From Flavobacteriaceae bacterium (GTDB lineage: Bacteria > Bacteroidota > Bacteroidia > Flavobacteriales > Flavobacteriaceae): 53,309 nt of DNA. Position 1 is the first letter of the stretch. Each line of letters begins with the position of its first letter. Below the pieces are notes generated by a model. It did not search any database, was not told where the DNA came from, and worked only from the letters and a program-made list of their open reading frames with translations. Both the position numbers and the translations under genes were made by a program. This document shows positions 37,543-45,762 of this stretch, one piece after another. The stretch lies in assembly GCA_020346245.1 (NCBI GenBank), contig CP070778.1:1447070-1500378 (forward strand), written 5' to 3'.

Positions 37543-38799
37543 ATGAAGACTAAACTTTTAACTCTGGCATTCTTGTGCTTGACACTAGCCGGATTTTCGC
37601 AGAAAAAAGAACTTAAAGAAGCCGATAAAGCCATAAATGAAGGGGATGCTGCATCTGCCAAAGCATCTTTAGATGGGATACAGGGAATGATAAGCGGAGC
37701 AGATGAAAAAGTCCAGGCTCAATATTTCTTCCTAAGAGGTAAAACGTATGCAGATCTTGCCAATAAGGGAGATAATGCCGCTTTTAATGAAGCAATTGAT
37801 TCTTTTAAGAAGGTATTAAGCATTGAAGGAGGTAGTGGAAAGTATACCAATGAAACAAATCAGCGTATGGCCGCTATTACGGCAGATTTAGTGAATTCTG
37901 CTGTTGAAGACAATGGCAAAAAGGAATTCATGAAAGCCGCGGAAAAACTCTATTTAAGTTATTCTATTAGTCCAAAAGATACTATTTACTTGTATTATGC
38001 CGCAAGTAGTGCTGTAAATGGAGGTCATTATGAGGAAGCTCTTGGTTATTACGAAGAATTAAGGGATATTAATTATGACGGCAGTGGTGTAGTTTACAAA
38101 GCGACAAATGTAGCAACCGGGGTTGAAGAGACAATGGAAAAGACACAAAGGGATTTAATGGTAAAATCCGGATCATATAAAGATCCCAAAGATGAAAAAT
38201 CACCCTCCAAGAAAGCTGAAATAGTTAAAAATATGGCTTTGATTTATTCGCAATTAGGTCAGGACGACAAAGCGCTTCAGGCTTTTGCAGATGCCAGGGC
38301 GAATGACCCGAATGACGTAAATTTACTTTTGAATGAAGCCAATTTACATTATAAACTGGGCGATAAGGATAAATTTAAAACCCTTATGGCAGAAGCATCT
38401 CAAATGGCTCCTGATAATGCAGATTTGCAATACAATATAGGCGTAATTAACATGGAACAAGGTGATATAGAGGGAGCCCGTAAGGCCTACAGAAGGGCAT
38501 TGGAGATTGATCCCAATTATGTTAATGCTCAATTGAATCTATCAACAACCTACGTGGATGAGGGAAATGGCCTGATTGACGAAATGAATAGTTTAGGTAA
38601 TTCCAAAGCCGATATAGCCCGTTACGAAGAATTAAAACAGAAGAAAGATGATCTGTTCAGAGAGGGGGCGGTTATTTTGGAAGAGGCACTTAAATTGAAA
38701 CCGGGCAATCCCGGAGTTCTTGCACAATTAAAAAATATTTATGGGGCATTGGGTGACACTGAAAATTTTATGAGAATAAAAAAGTTACTTGGGGAATAA
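37543..38799 (+). CDS. Exported TPR repeat protein
   Basis: A protein of about 418 residues with a signal peptide (KTKLLTLAFLCLTLAGFSQ, cleaved after about residue 19) and many tetratricopeptide repeats; the clearest are MALIYSQLGQDDKALQAFADA, ADLQYNIGVINMEQGDIEGA and YRRALEIDPNYVNAQLNL. It is probably periplasmic or outer-membrane associated and acts as a scaffold, partner unknown. ATG 37543 is chosen over TTG 37531 because it begins the signal peptide. A strong terminator follows the gene. Confidence 0.83.
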   Translation: MKTKLLTLAFLCLTLAGFSQKKELKEADKAINEGDAASAKASLDGIQGMISGADEKVQAQYFFLRGKTYADLANKGDNAAFNEAIDSFKKVLSIEGGSGKYTNETNQRMAAITADLVNSAVEDNGKKEFMKAAEKLYLSYSISPKDTIYLYYAASSAVNGGHYEEALGYYEELRDINYDGSGVVYKATNVATGVEETMEKTQRDLMVKSGSYKDPKDEKSPSKKAEIVKNMALIYSQLGQDDKALQAFADARANDPNDVNLLLNEANLHYKLGDKDKFKTLMAEASQMAPDNADLQYNIGVINMEQGDIEGARKAYRRALEIDPNYVNAQLNLSTTYVDEGNGLIDEMNSLGNSKADIARYEELKQKKDDLFREGAVILEEALKLKPGNPGVLAQLKNIYGALGDTENFMRIKKLLGE

Positions 38800-38820
38800 C
38801 TCAAATAGCATTTCTTTATA

Positions 38821-38856
38821 AAAACCCTGGTAATCTGTTTACCGGGGTTTTTTTAT
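38821..38856. terminator. Bidirectional terminator between the TPR gene and the NlpC/P60 gene
   Basis: AAACCCTGGTAA pairs with TTACCGGGGTTT around a short loop, with one mismatch, followed by a T run on the plus strand and a shorter one on the minus strand. It overlaps the last codon of the NlpC/P60 gene. It stops the gyrA-TPR transcript and may serve the convergent gene too. Confidence 0.82.
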
Positions 38857-39605
38857 ACGATTTTTTTTATGACCCTTAGTTTGTGGGTATATTTTCTCTG
38901 TTCTGTATTGAAGATACCCGTATGATCAAGCCTGTCTATTCTTACTTTTCCATGTACATGGATTATAAAATTATGTTGCATGATTAGTCCTACATGATTT
39001 ATCTGCCCCTCCTTGTTATCAAAAAAAGCCAGGTCTCCAGGCTCACATTCTTCAATAAAACTCAAAGCTTCTCCCTGTGTTGACTGCTCCTCTGCCCTTC
39101 TTAAGAGTTTGTGACCATTTATTTTGTAGACCATTTGTGTAAAGCCCGGGCCATCTATTCCAAAAGGAGTTTTTCCTCCCCATAAGTAGGGTGCATTCAG
39201 ATAGTGAAGCGCGGTTATTATCAGATTCGATTTTTCGTCTTCCGAGTCTACTAAGGTACCTTCAAATTTATGACCAAGTAATTTTGAATTAGTTACAGCC
39301 GATCCCAGGACCACAGGGATTAACGCGGTATTCCCATCACTGACATAAGATATGAGATCTGCGGAGAACTTGTTATCTCCTGAACTTTTAAGGTTTTTAG
39401 AATCTTGCTTGGGTATGAAGATAAATTGATTGTTTCGAACCCATCCCTCACAACCATCAAAATCATCGCGAATTTTACTCCAGTATTTTCTTTTTTCCAG
39501 GACCTTAAAATGATCCCCATAGAGAAGTTGGGTTACCATCTCGCTTGTATCTTCTGCAAGAATTCTTATAGGTACTATACTAAGGTTACAAATACCGTGA
39601 TGCAT
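38853..39605 (-). CDS. SH3/NlpC-P60 domain protein with catalytic Cys replaced
   Basis: A 250-residue protein with an N-terminal SH3-like domain (about 8-65: VPIRILAEDTSEMVTQLLYGD...GWVRNNQFIFI), a linker or second SH3, and a C-terminal NlpC/P60 domain (about 130-245). Active family members cut peptidoglycan stem peptides using Cys-His-His. Here the nucleophile motif, normally GxDCSGF, reads GIDGPGF: residue 152 is Gly (GGC) and 153 is Pro (CCG). The histidine regions NHVGL (H204) and IIHVHGK are kept. The rest of the domain is intact, so it looks like a pseudoenzyme or peptidoglycan-binding protein. No signal peptide is seen. It lies 20 bases after the thiolase gene. Confidence 0.8.
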   Translation of the reverse strand: MHHGICNLSIVPIRILAEDTSEMVTQLLYGDHFKVLEKRKYWSKIRDDFDGCEGWVRNNQFIFIPKQDSKNLKSSGDNKFSADLISYVSDGNTALIPVVLGSAVTNSKLLGHKFEGTLVDSEDEKSNLIITALHYLNAPYLWGGKTPFGIDGPGFTQMVYKINGHKLLRRAEEQSTQGEALSFIEECEPGDLAFFDNKEGQINHVGLIMQHNFIIHVHGKVRIDRLDHTGIFNTEQRKYTHKLRVIKKIV

Positions 39606-39625
39606 GGGCTGCCTTTACAGCTTTA

Positions 39626-40801
39626 TTAATTTTTTTCCAAAATAATGGCCGAAGCGCCACCTCCTCCATTACATATGGCGGCTGCGCCTATTTTACCGTT
39701 ATTTTGCTCTAAAACACTTAAAAGGGTAATGATTATCCTGGCTCCCGAGCAACCCAGTGGATGTCCAAGGGATACCGCACCACCGTTCACATTTACATTG
39801 TTATCACTGAGTTTTAAGAGCTTCATATTGGCAAGTCCTACTACAGCAAAAGCCTCGTTGAACTCAAAATAATCTACTTGCTCCATTTTTATGCCGGCAT
39901 TGGCAAGCGCTTTGGGTAATGCTTTGGCCGGGGCAGTGGTAAACCACTTTGGTTCCTGGGCTGCATCGGCATAACTTTTAATGCTTGCAACGGGCTTTAA
40001 ACCCATTTCTTCTGCCTTTTCAGCACTCATTAATACCAGGGCTGCAGCTCCGTCGTTTATTGTAGATGCATTAGCAGCGGTAACCGTGCCGTCTTTTGTA
40101 AAGGCCGGACGCAAGGCAGGGATCTTATCTAATTTTACATTTTTATATTCTTCATCTTCATTTACAACGATTGGTTCACCTCTGCGCTGTGGTACTTCTA
40201 CAGGGACAACTTCATTAGTAAATTTACCGGATTTCCAGGCCTCGGAAGATCGTTTGTAAGACTGTATTGCAAATTTGTCTTGCTCCTCCCTGCTAAAATT
40301 GTGTTCAATTGCACAGGCATCTGCACAGACTCCCATTGCGTTTTGGTCATAAACATCAACTAAACCATCTTTTTGCATTCCGTCCAATAATGTTGAAGGG
40401 CCAAATTTTTGACCCGTTCTCATATGAACGTAATGTGGAATAAGGCTCATATTCTCCATACCTCCAGCAACGACTACAGAAGTGTCACCAAGAGCAATAG
40501 ATTGTGCAGCTTGCATAACTGCCTTCATTCCCGATGCACAGACTTTATTTACGGTAGTGCAGGGAACTGAGTCGGGGATACCGGCAAAAATTGCAGCCTG
40601 TCGTGCAGGTGCCTGTCCCGTTCCTGCCTGCACTACATTGCCCATAAGCACTTCATCTACTTCATCAGGACTCAGATTAATTTTATCCATGGCGCCCTTT
40701 ATAGCTATAGCCCCTAACTTTGGAGCCGGAATAGTGGATAAAGAGCCCATAAAACTACCAATTGGTGTTCTGGCTAAAGACACAATAACTACCTCTTTCA
40801 T
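39626..40801 (-). CDS. Acetyl-CoA C-acyltransferase (thiolase)
   Basis: A thiolase of about 391 residues. The acyl-accepting Cys lies in [11 protein letters not shown], the later active-site motifs are [23 protein letters not shown] and the second Cys in CNGGGGASA. The length and the [15 protein letters not shown] region suggest an acetoacetyl-CoA thiolase of the AtoB/PhaA type, but a 3-ketoacyl-CoA thiolase role in beta-oxidation cannot be excluded. The ATG at 40801 begins [14 protein letters not shown], the usual start; an upstream in-frame start adds six residues. It is divergent from the HD gene across 118 bases. Confidence 0.92.
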   Translation of the reverse strand: MKEVVIVSLARTPIGSFMGSLSTIPAPKLGAIAIKGAMDKINLSPDEVDEVLMGNVVQAGTGQAPARQAAIFAGIPDSVPCTTVNKVCASGMKAVMQAAQSIALGDTSVVVAGGMENMSLIPHYVHMRTGQKFGPSTLLDGMQKDGLVDVYDQNAMGVCADACAIEHNFSREEQDKFAIQSYKRSSEAWKSGKFTNEVVPVEVPQRRGEPIVVNEDEEYKNVKLDKIPALRPAFTKDGTVTAANASTINDGAAALVLMSAEKAEEMGLKPVASIKSYADAAQEPKWFTTAPAKALPKALANAGIKMEQVDYFEFNEAFAVVGLANMKLLKLSDNNVNVNGGAVSLGHPLGCSGARIIITLLSVLEQNNGKIGAAAICNGGGGASAIILEKN

Positions 40802-40893
40802 ATGTAAATCTTTTAACAACGCGAAATTAATAAATTAAAGTGCAATGAATTGTGTTTAGTCCCTAAAAGGCTATCGGTAACACTATTATTTTC

Positions 40894-40901
40894 TATTTTT
40901 G
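40894..40901 (+). promoter_or_regulatory. Candidate -7 element for the 7TM-HD gene
   Basis: TATTTTTG fits TAnnTTTG and lies 18 bases before the ATG at 40920. No -33 TTTG at proper distance is visible. It overlaps an in-frame TTG, which argues against that TTG as the start codon. Confidence 0.35.
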
Positions 40902-40919
40902 AAGAAGATATTTTCTACT

Positions 40920-42968
40920 ATGGGGCAAACCTTAGACGGCGTTTATAAAAATCAATCACTTATTTACAAGTATATTCTCTATGTGGTTACCATAGCCTGT
41001 ATTGTATTTTTCTTTCCAAAAGGAGGCAAATTCAAATATGAATTTCAAAAGGGTAAGCCGTGGCAATACGAAAATCTTTATGCTCCCTTTGACTTTTCAA
41101 TTAAAAAAACAGCCGAAGAACTTATCGAAGAGAAGAATGCCATAGAAAGTGATCAGATAGATTATTATTATTACGACGAATCATTGGCCACCCAGGCATA
41201 CCAGATTTTTGAAGAGAAATTCCCGGTTCTTTTCAGTACTGAAAAATTCAGCAACAGATCGAGGCGTATTTTGGAACAGGTGGGGAAAGATTTTCTGGAT
41301 ACCATATATACCTATGGGGTCATAGGAAATGCTGACGAGTTGATTTCAAAAAATAACCTTTACCTGGTTAAGGAGGGGGAAGCAAGGCTGTTAGAACCTG
41401 AGGCCCTATATAGAATGGGTGCTTTGAATGATTCAATTACTAAGATGCTTGAAGCCAGGAGGCTTGGAAGCTATGAACCAGACTTTAAGACACTCTTTTT
41501 TGAGGTATTACAACCCAATGTTTCCTATGATGAGGAACTTACCATAAGAGAATTGGAAGAGGCTATTTCCGAGATTTCTATTACAAGGGGCAATGTTGAT
41601 GAGGGAAAACTTATAATTGCGCGGGGAGAGGTTGTAGAATCGGAGAATTTAAAAATTCTGGAATCCTTAAAAGCAGAATATGAATCCGAATTATGGACGG
41701 AAAACAACTATTATTTTATCCTCTTTGGGTATACTATTTTAGTTGCTCTGGTTCTTATCATGCTGTTTTTGTTTCTCAAAAAATACAGACCTGAGGTATT
41801 CAGAAACAATGTAAAGGTGACCTTTATTTTCTTTAATATTTTACTCATGGTACTAATAACCACACTTGTGGTAAAGTACAATGAGACATATTTATTTGTT
41901 GTGCCTTTATGCATAATGCCTTTAATTCTAAAAACATTTTTTGATGCCCGTTTGGGCCTTTTTGTACATGTCCTAACCGTACTTATTTTAGGGTTTGTAG
42001 TTCCCAATAGTTTTGAATATATTTTTCTTCAGATCATTGCAGGAATAGTGACCATTCTAACAGTCTCTGAACTTTATAAACGGGCTAACTTATTTATTTC
42101 TGTAGGACAGATAACACTTATCTACATCATAGGTTATTTTGCATTCCATATTATACATGAAGGGAACCTGGACAATGTAAATTGGTACATATTTGGGTTT
42201 TTCTTTCTAAACGGTATGATTACTTTGTTTGCCCAGCCACTTATCTACATCTACGAAAAAGTGTTTGGTATGGTTTCCGATGTATCGTTACTTGAATTAT
42301 CTGACACCAATTCCAAATTGCTCAAGGAACTTGCCAATAAAGCTCCAGGTACTTTTCATCATTCTCTTCAGGTGGCCAATCTGGCTGAAGCTTCAGCAAA
42401 TGAAGTTGGGGCAAATGCCATGTTGGTAAGGGTAGGGGCTTTATACCATGATATTGGTAAAATGAACAATCCCACATATTTCACAGAAAACCAGGTAACC
42501 AGCATTAATCCGCATGACGATCTGGACCCTAAGGAAAGTGCTGAAATAATTATTAATCACGTCATTGAGGGAATAGAACTGGCCAGGAAATTCAATTTAC
42601 CAGACAGGGTCATTGATTTTATCAGAACGCATCACGGTACCAACCTGGTATACTATTTCTATAAGAAACAACAGGAATTAGATGAAGCTGTTGAGGATTC
42701 AGATTTCAGGTATCCCGGCCCCATTCCATTTTCTAAAGAGACCGCAATTTTAATGATGGCCGATTCTGTAGAAGCGGCATCCAAGAGTTTAAATAACCCC
42801 ACCTATCAGATTATTGATGAATTTGTGGAGAAGATAATAACAGCGCAAATGAATGCGAATCAATTTTTTAATGCGAATATTACCTTTAAAGAGATCCAAA
42901 TGATTAAGAAGGTACTTAAGCACAAATTAACCAATATCTACCATCTCAGGGTTGAGTATCCTGAATAA
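40920..42968 (+). CDS. 7TM receptor with intracellular HD domain (PgpH-like phosphodiesterase)
   Basis: A protein of about 682 residues in the 7TMR-HD family. One N-terminal helix precedes a large extracytoplasmic domain (about 45-255), then about seven membrane helices (about 260-450) and a cytoplasmic HD domain. The HD residues are visible: FHHSL (H480), YHDIGK (H510, D511), IINHVIEG and RTHHGT. Relatives such as Listeria PgpH hydrolyse c-di-AMP, and this is the most likely activity. No cyclase for c-di-AMP is in the window. The ATG at 40920 is preferred to a TTG seven codons upstream. Confidence 0.87.
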   Translation: MGQTLDGVYKNQSLIYKYILYVVTIACIVFFFPKGGKFKYEFQKGKPWQYENLYAPFDFSIKKTAEELIEEKNAIESDQIDYYYYDESLATQAYQIFEEKFPVLFSTEKFSNRSRRILEQVGKDFLDTIYTYGVIGNADELISKNNLYLVKEGEARLLEPEALYRMGALNDSITKMLEARRLGSYEPDFKTLFFEVLQPNVSYDEELTIRELEEAISEISITRGNVDEGKLIIARGEVVESENLKILESLKAEYESELWTENNYYFILFGYTILVALVLIMLFLFLKKYRPEVFRNNVKVTFIFFNILLMVLITTLVVKYNETYLFVVPLCIMPLILKTFFDARLGLFVHVLTVLILGFVVPNSFEYIFLQIIAGIVTILTVSELYKRANLFISVGQITLIYIIGYFAFHIIHEGNLDNVNWYIFGFFFLNGMITLFAQPLIYIYEKVFGMVSDVSLLELSDTNSKLLKELANKAPGTFHHSLQVANLAEASANEVGANAMLVRVGALYHDIGKMNNPTYFTENQVTSINPHDDLDPKESAEIIINHVIEGIELARKFNLPDRVIDFIRTHHGTNLVYYFYKKQQELDEAVEDSDFRYPGPIPFSKETAILMMADSVEAASKSLNNPTYQIIDEFVEKIITAQMNANQFFNANITFKEIQMIKKVLKHKLTNIYHLRVEYPE

Positions 42969-42985
42969 AAAAGCATGTGAATAAG

Positions 42986-43008
42986 TAGAGGGGCTATGCC
43001 CTTTTATT
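42986..43008 (+). terminator. Weak terminator after the 7TM-HD gene
   Basis: AGGGGC pairs with GCCCTT around TAT, ending in four T. The stem has six pairs including one G-U. It overlaps the 3' end of the convergent Sel1 gene. Confidence 0.4.
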
Positions 43009-43672
43009 CCTTCAAATAATTATCCAGAGGGGTCAGAAAGTTATTTGCGCTGCTAAGTTCCTGTGCAAGTGCCTGGGCTTCTGAAATCATTTCAGAGGTT
43101 AAGCCACGGGTAGTTGAAATATTCTGTTTGGCATGGTTTTGAGGTGAGGAATCCATGGTAGCCGAAACCAATAGCAGCGCAAGGCCTGCGACCTTGTTTT
43201 CTTTTACTCCCTGGCCCCGTATATAGAGCATACCTAAATTACCTATAGCCAGTGGGTCTCCGTGAACGGAGGCCTTACGATACCACTCATTGGCCTTTGC
43301 GAAATCAATCGTAGTACCACGCCCATTTTCATAGAGCACTCCCAGGTTGTATTGCGCCGCTGAATTATCCTGAGCGGCAGATTTGCCATACCAGACAACT
43401 GCTTCCTTTTCATCTTTTGCTACTCCAATGCCCTGCTCATACATCAAAGCCACATTGAATTGGGAATCGGCATGGCCAGACCTGGCAGCCGTGAGAAACT
43501 CTTCATAAGCCAGAGGCAGGTTATTGGCCTGATAAGCCTCAATCCCGGCCTTAAAATTTGCATTTTCCTTAGCTTGGGCAAAGGTCTCGGCCGTAAATAC
43601 TATGGTGGCAATGAAGCATGCATTTATAGCAAGGATTTTGAATCTGAACGGTTCCGTAATATATCGTTTCAT
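43004..43672 (-). CDS. Exported Sel1-repeat protein
   Basis: A 222-residue protein with a signal peptide (about residues 12-32, ending AETFAQA) and three or four Sel1-like repeats, the clearest being ADSQFNVALMYEQGIGVAKDEKEAVVWYGKSA, SAAQYNLGVLYENGRGTTIDFAKANEWYRKAS and LAIGNLGMLYIRGQGV. The C-terminal part (ALLLVSATMDSSPQNHAK...MISEAQALAQELS) resembles Sel1 proteins of Proteobacteria, and the gene appears richer in G and C than its neighbours, so transfer is possible. Such repeats mediate protein contacts; the partner is unknown. It is probably periplasmic. Confidence 0.78.
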   Translation of the reverse strand: MKRYITEPFRFKILAINACFIATIVFTAETFAQAKENANFKAGIEAYQANNLPLAYEEFLTAARSGHADSQFNVALMYEQGIGVAKDEKEAVVWYGKSAAQDNSAAQYNLGVLYENGRGTTIDFAKANEWYRKASVHGDPLAIGNLGMLYIRGQGVKENKVAGLALLLVSATMDSSPQNHAKQNISTTRGLTSEMISEAQALAQELSSANNFLTPLDNYLKE

Positions 43673-43848
43673 ATATCCTCCAAATTACAAATTAAAAAGT
43701 AGAAAGCTTTTTCAAAAATTAAGGGCTTTGGAGGATGGATACATCCTTTCTTATGTTTTATTTATTGTAATAGCTTTCTGGCATTGCTGAGGTACTATTA
43801 AAAGTATATTATAAATTCTTATTTATGTTCTAATACAAAGTGGTAAAA

Positions 43849-43878
43849 TAAAAAAACCATCAGTTATGATGGCTTTGC
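43849..43878 (-). terminator. Terminator of the desaturase-csp transcript
   Basis: Read on the minus strand, AAAGCCATCA and TGATGG-T pair around TAAC and are followed by seven T. It lies 23 bases after the cold-shock gene stop. Confidence 0.82.
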
Positions 43879-43900
43879 ATAAAATTTTGGTTTTCGGGTT

Positions 43901-44092
43901 TTAGATAACTTCCACATTTACTGCGTTCATTCCCTTTTGTCCTTTTTCCAAATTAAACTTTACGTTGTCGTTCTCATGAATTTCATCGATAAGGCCACTT
44001 TGGTGAACAAATATGTCTTCTTCTGAATCAACGGGTTTAATAAAACCAAATCCTTTGGTCCTGTTAAAAAATTTTACTGTTCCTTCTGTCAT
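43901..44092 (-). CDS. Cold-shock domain protein
   Basis: A 63-residue CspA-type RNA chaperone with RNP1 KGFGFI (13-18) and RNP2 DIFVH (26-30). The start GTVKFFNRTKGFGFI is typical. Such proteins melt RNA structure in the cytoplasm. It starts only 21 bases after the fatty acid desaturase gene and ends at a strong terminator, so the two share a transcript; both functions suit adaptation to low temperature. It lacks the long own 5' untranslated leader usual for cspA, which would instead be provided by the operon leader. Confidence 0.93.
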   Translation of the reverse strand: MTEGTVKFFNRTKGFGFIKPVDSEEDIFVHQSGLIDEIHENDNVKFNLEKGQKGMNAVNVEVI

Positions 44093-44113
44093 TATTTAAA
44101 TATTTATTATTAA

Positions 44114-45226
44114 TTAATTTTTTATTAATGCCGGTGCTACAACCGGTTCTGCTCTGCCTAATTCTCGAAGCATTTTTATATGATCCCAAATAGCGGCTCT
44201 TAGTGTTTTTTTGGTATGATAAGGAATACCATGTTCCTTTGCTGTCTGTTCTACGATACCCGATATTTTTTTATAATGAATATGGCAAATATTTGGCATT
44301 AAGTGATGTTCTATCTGGTAATTTAGTCCCCCAATTAACCATGATAGTAACCTGCTTCTAGGGGAAAAATTACTAGTTGTCGCTAGTTGATGTGCATGCC
44401 AGTTACCTTCCAGCATGCCGTTTCCATCAGGTAAGGGAAATTCTACACTGGGCATAATATGCGCCACCTGAAAAACGATACTGATCAAAATACCGGTTAC
44501 AAAATGCATACATAGAAAAGCCAGAATAATAATCCATGGCGCCAGAGGCACAATCAAAAGAGGTAGGATTAATGCATAGGTGTAGTAGAAAAGTTTCCAT
44601 CCTATTAATTTTAACAGTTCTGTTCTAAATTCATTTTTTTTACTAAAAAAACCTTTCTTTCTATAGCGATTTATTCTCACAAAATCCTTAGAAGTGATCC
44701 AGGAAACAGTAGACAGGCTATAGAAAAACCATACATATATATGTTGAAACCTATGAAACCAATTCTTTTTGGCATGGGGCGAAAATCGCAGGACAGCAGG
44801 AGGATTTATATCATCATCTGTTTGATCTATATTGGTGTATGTATGGTGCAATACATTGTGCTGAATTCTCCAAACAGTCGAATTTGCGCCTATTAGGTTC
44901 ATGGAGTATCCAAGGTATTTATTAACGTATTTATTCGTGGAATAGGAACCATGAATGGCATCATGCATAATGCCCATACCTATTCCTGCCATTCCCAATC
45001 CACTTATAATATATAGCATGAAAAGTATTCCGGCAGTGCTAATAAGACCACTGTTTATAAGGATCACTGGTAAAAGAAATAATGATAACATAAGTATGGT
45101 TTTTAGAACCATGCTCTTGTTGGCATGTTTACTCAGATCATTTGATTTGAAATAGATTTTTATTCTTTTTCTTAATGTCTTTGAAAAGTCGGAACCCGAT
45201 CTTTCTGAAAATTTTGGAGTTTTAAT
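44114..45226 (-). CDS. Front-end fatty acid desaturase (acyl-CoA desaturase), start codon unclear
   Basis: An integral membrane desaturase with the three His boxes: HDAIH, HNVLHH and QIEHH, the Gln in the third marking the front-end (delta-6-like) type. Four membrane helices fit. From the first ATG (45112) the protein has 332 residues, but the same frame stays open upstream and encodes a typical N-terminus (TPKFSERSGSDFSKTLRKRI...). There is no ATG, GTG or TTG between an in-frame TAA at about 45250 and 45112; an ATT at 45226 is the best candidate start and gives 370 residues. Either a rare ATT start or a mutated ATG is implied. It leads the desaturase-csp unit. Confidence 0.82.
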   Translation of the reverse strand: MKTPKFSERSGSDFSKTLRKRIKIYFKSNDLSKHANKSMVLKTILMLSLFLLPVILINSGLISTAGILFMLYIISGLGMAGIGMGIMHDAIHGSYSTNKYVNKYLGYSMNLIGANSTVWRIQHNVLHHTYTNIDQTDDDINPPAVLRFSPHAKKNWFHRFQHIYVWFFYSLSTVSWITSKDFVRINRYRKKGFFSKKNEFRTELLKLIGWKLFYYTYALILPLLIVPLAPWIIILAFLCMHFVTGILISIVFQVAHIMPSVEFPLPDGNGMLEGNWHAHQLATTSNFSPRSRLLSWLIGGLNYQIEHHLMPNICHIHYKKISGIVEQTAKEHGIPYHTKKTLRAAIWDHIKMLRELGRAEPVVAPALIKN

Positions 45227-45762
45227 ATTGTACTTATTGAGGTTAAAGCTTTAAACCGCCTTATGAAATTAATGGAAACCAACTACGCTTGTTCATTAAT
45301 GTTTTTCCGACGGTAAATAATTTGAGGAATGTTATAGAAACTAATTGAAGTATATTAGGAAAATTACTTTTCACTTAAAATAACATCAAAACCAGAATCA
45401 CTTTTTCTTCTTATTGGCTTATAAAATGTTTATTGCACTATTGCTATTAAAAACTGAAGAGAGCGGGAGTAAATTTAAGATCCGGTTAGATCAAAATAAA
45501 GGTAGGCTTTCTGACCTTCTAACGTTGCAAAGATACCTTTTATTTGAACTACCATTCCAAATAAAGTGTTAAAGTGCCAAAAATGAACATTTTATTAGTA
45601 AGCTTGATAAAATATTAACCATTTTCTATTCCTAAATTCGCTTGTAGTATTTTACCAAATACTAATGCAAAATCAGGTCATAGAGAGATTTTTGCTATTC
45701 AGGAGGTAAAGATAATATTCACTTTAACTACTAATAATTTGTCATTATCTGATCCATTCCAA
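45227..45762. other. 536-base AT-rich gene-free region with a candidate desaturase promoter
   Basis: No gene is supported here. On the minus strand TATCTTTG (45528-45535) fits the -7 consensus, with TTTG at 45558-45561 22 bases upstream, slightly long. If used, the desaturase transcript would carry a leader of about 300 nt, of interest for a cold-response gene. I see no clear terminator for the ABC/M1 operon entering from the right; ATCTGA...TCAGAT near its stop is weak. Confidence 0.4.

Noticed and set aside
40482..40838. Plus-strand open frame of 118 codons
   Set aside because: Antisense to the start of the thiolase gene and composed of small residues mirroring its codons.
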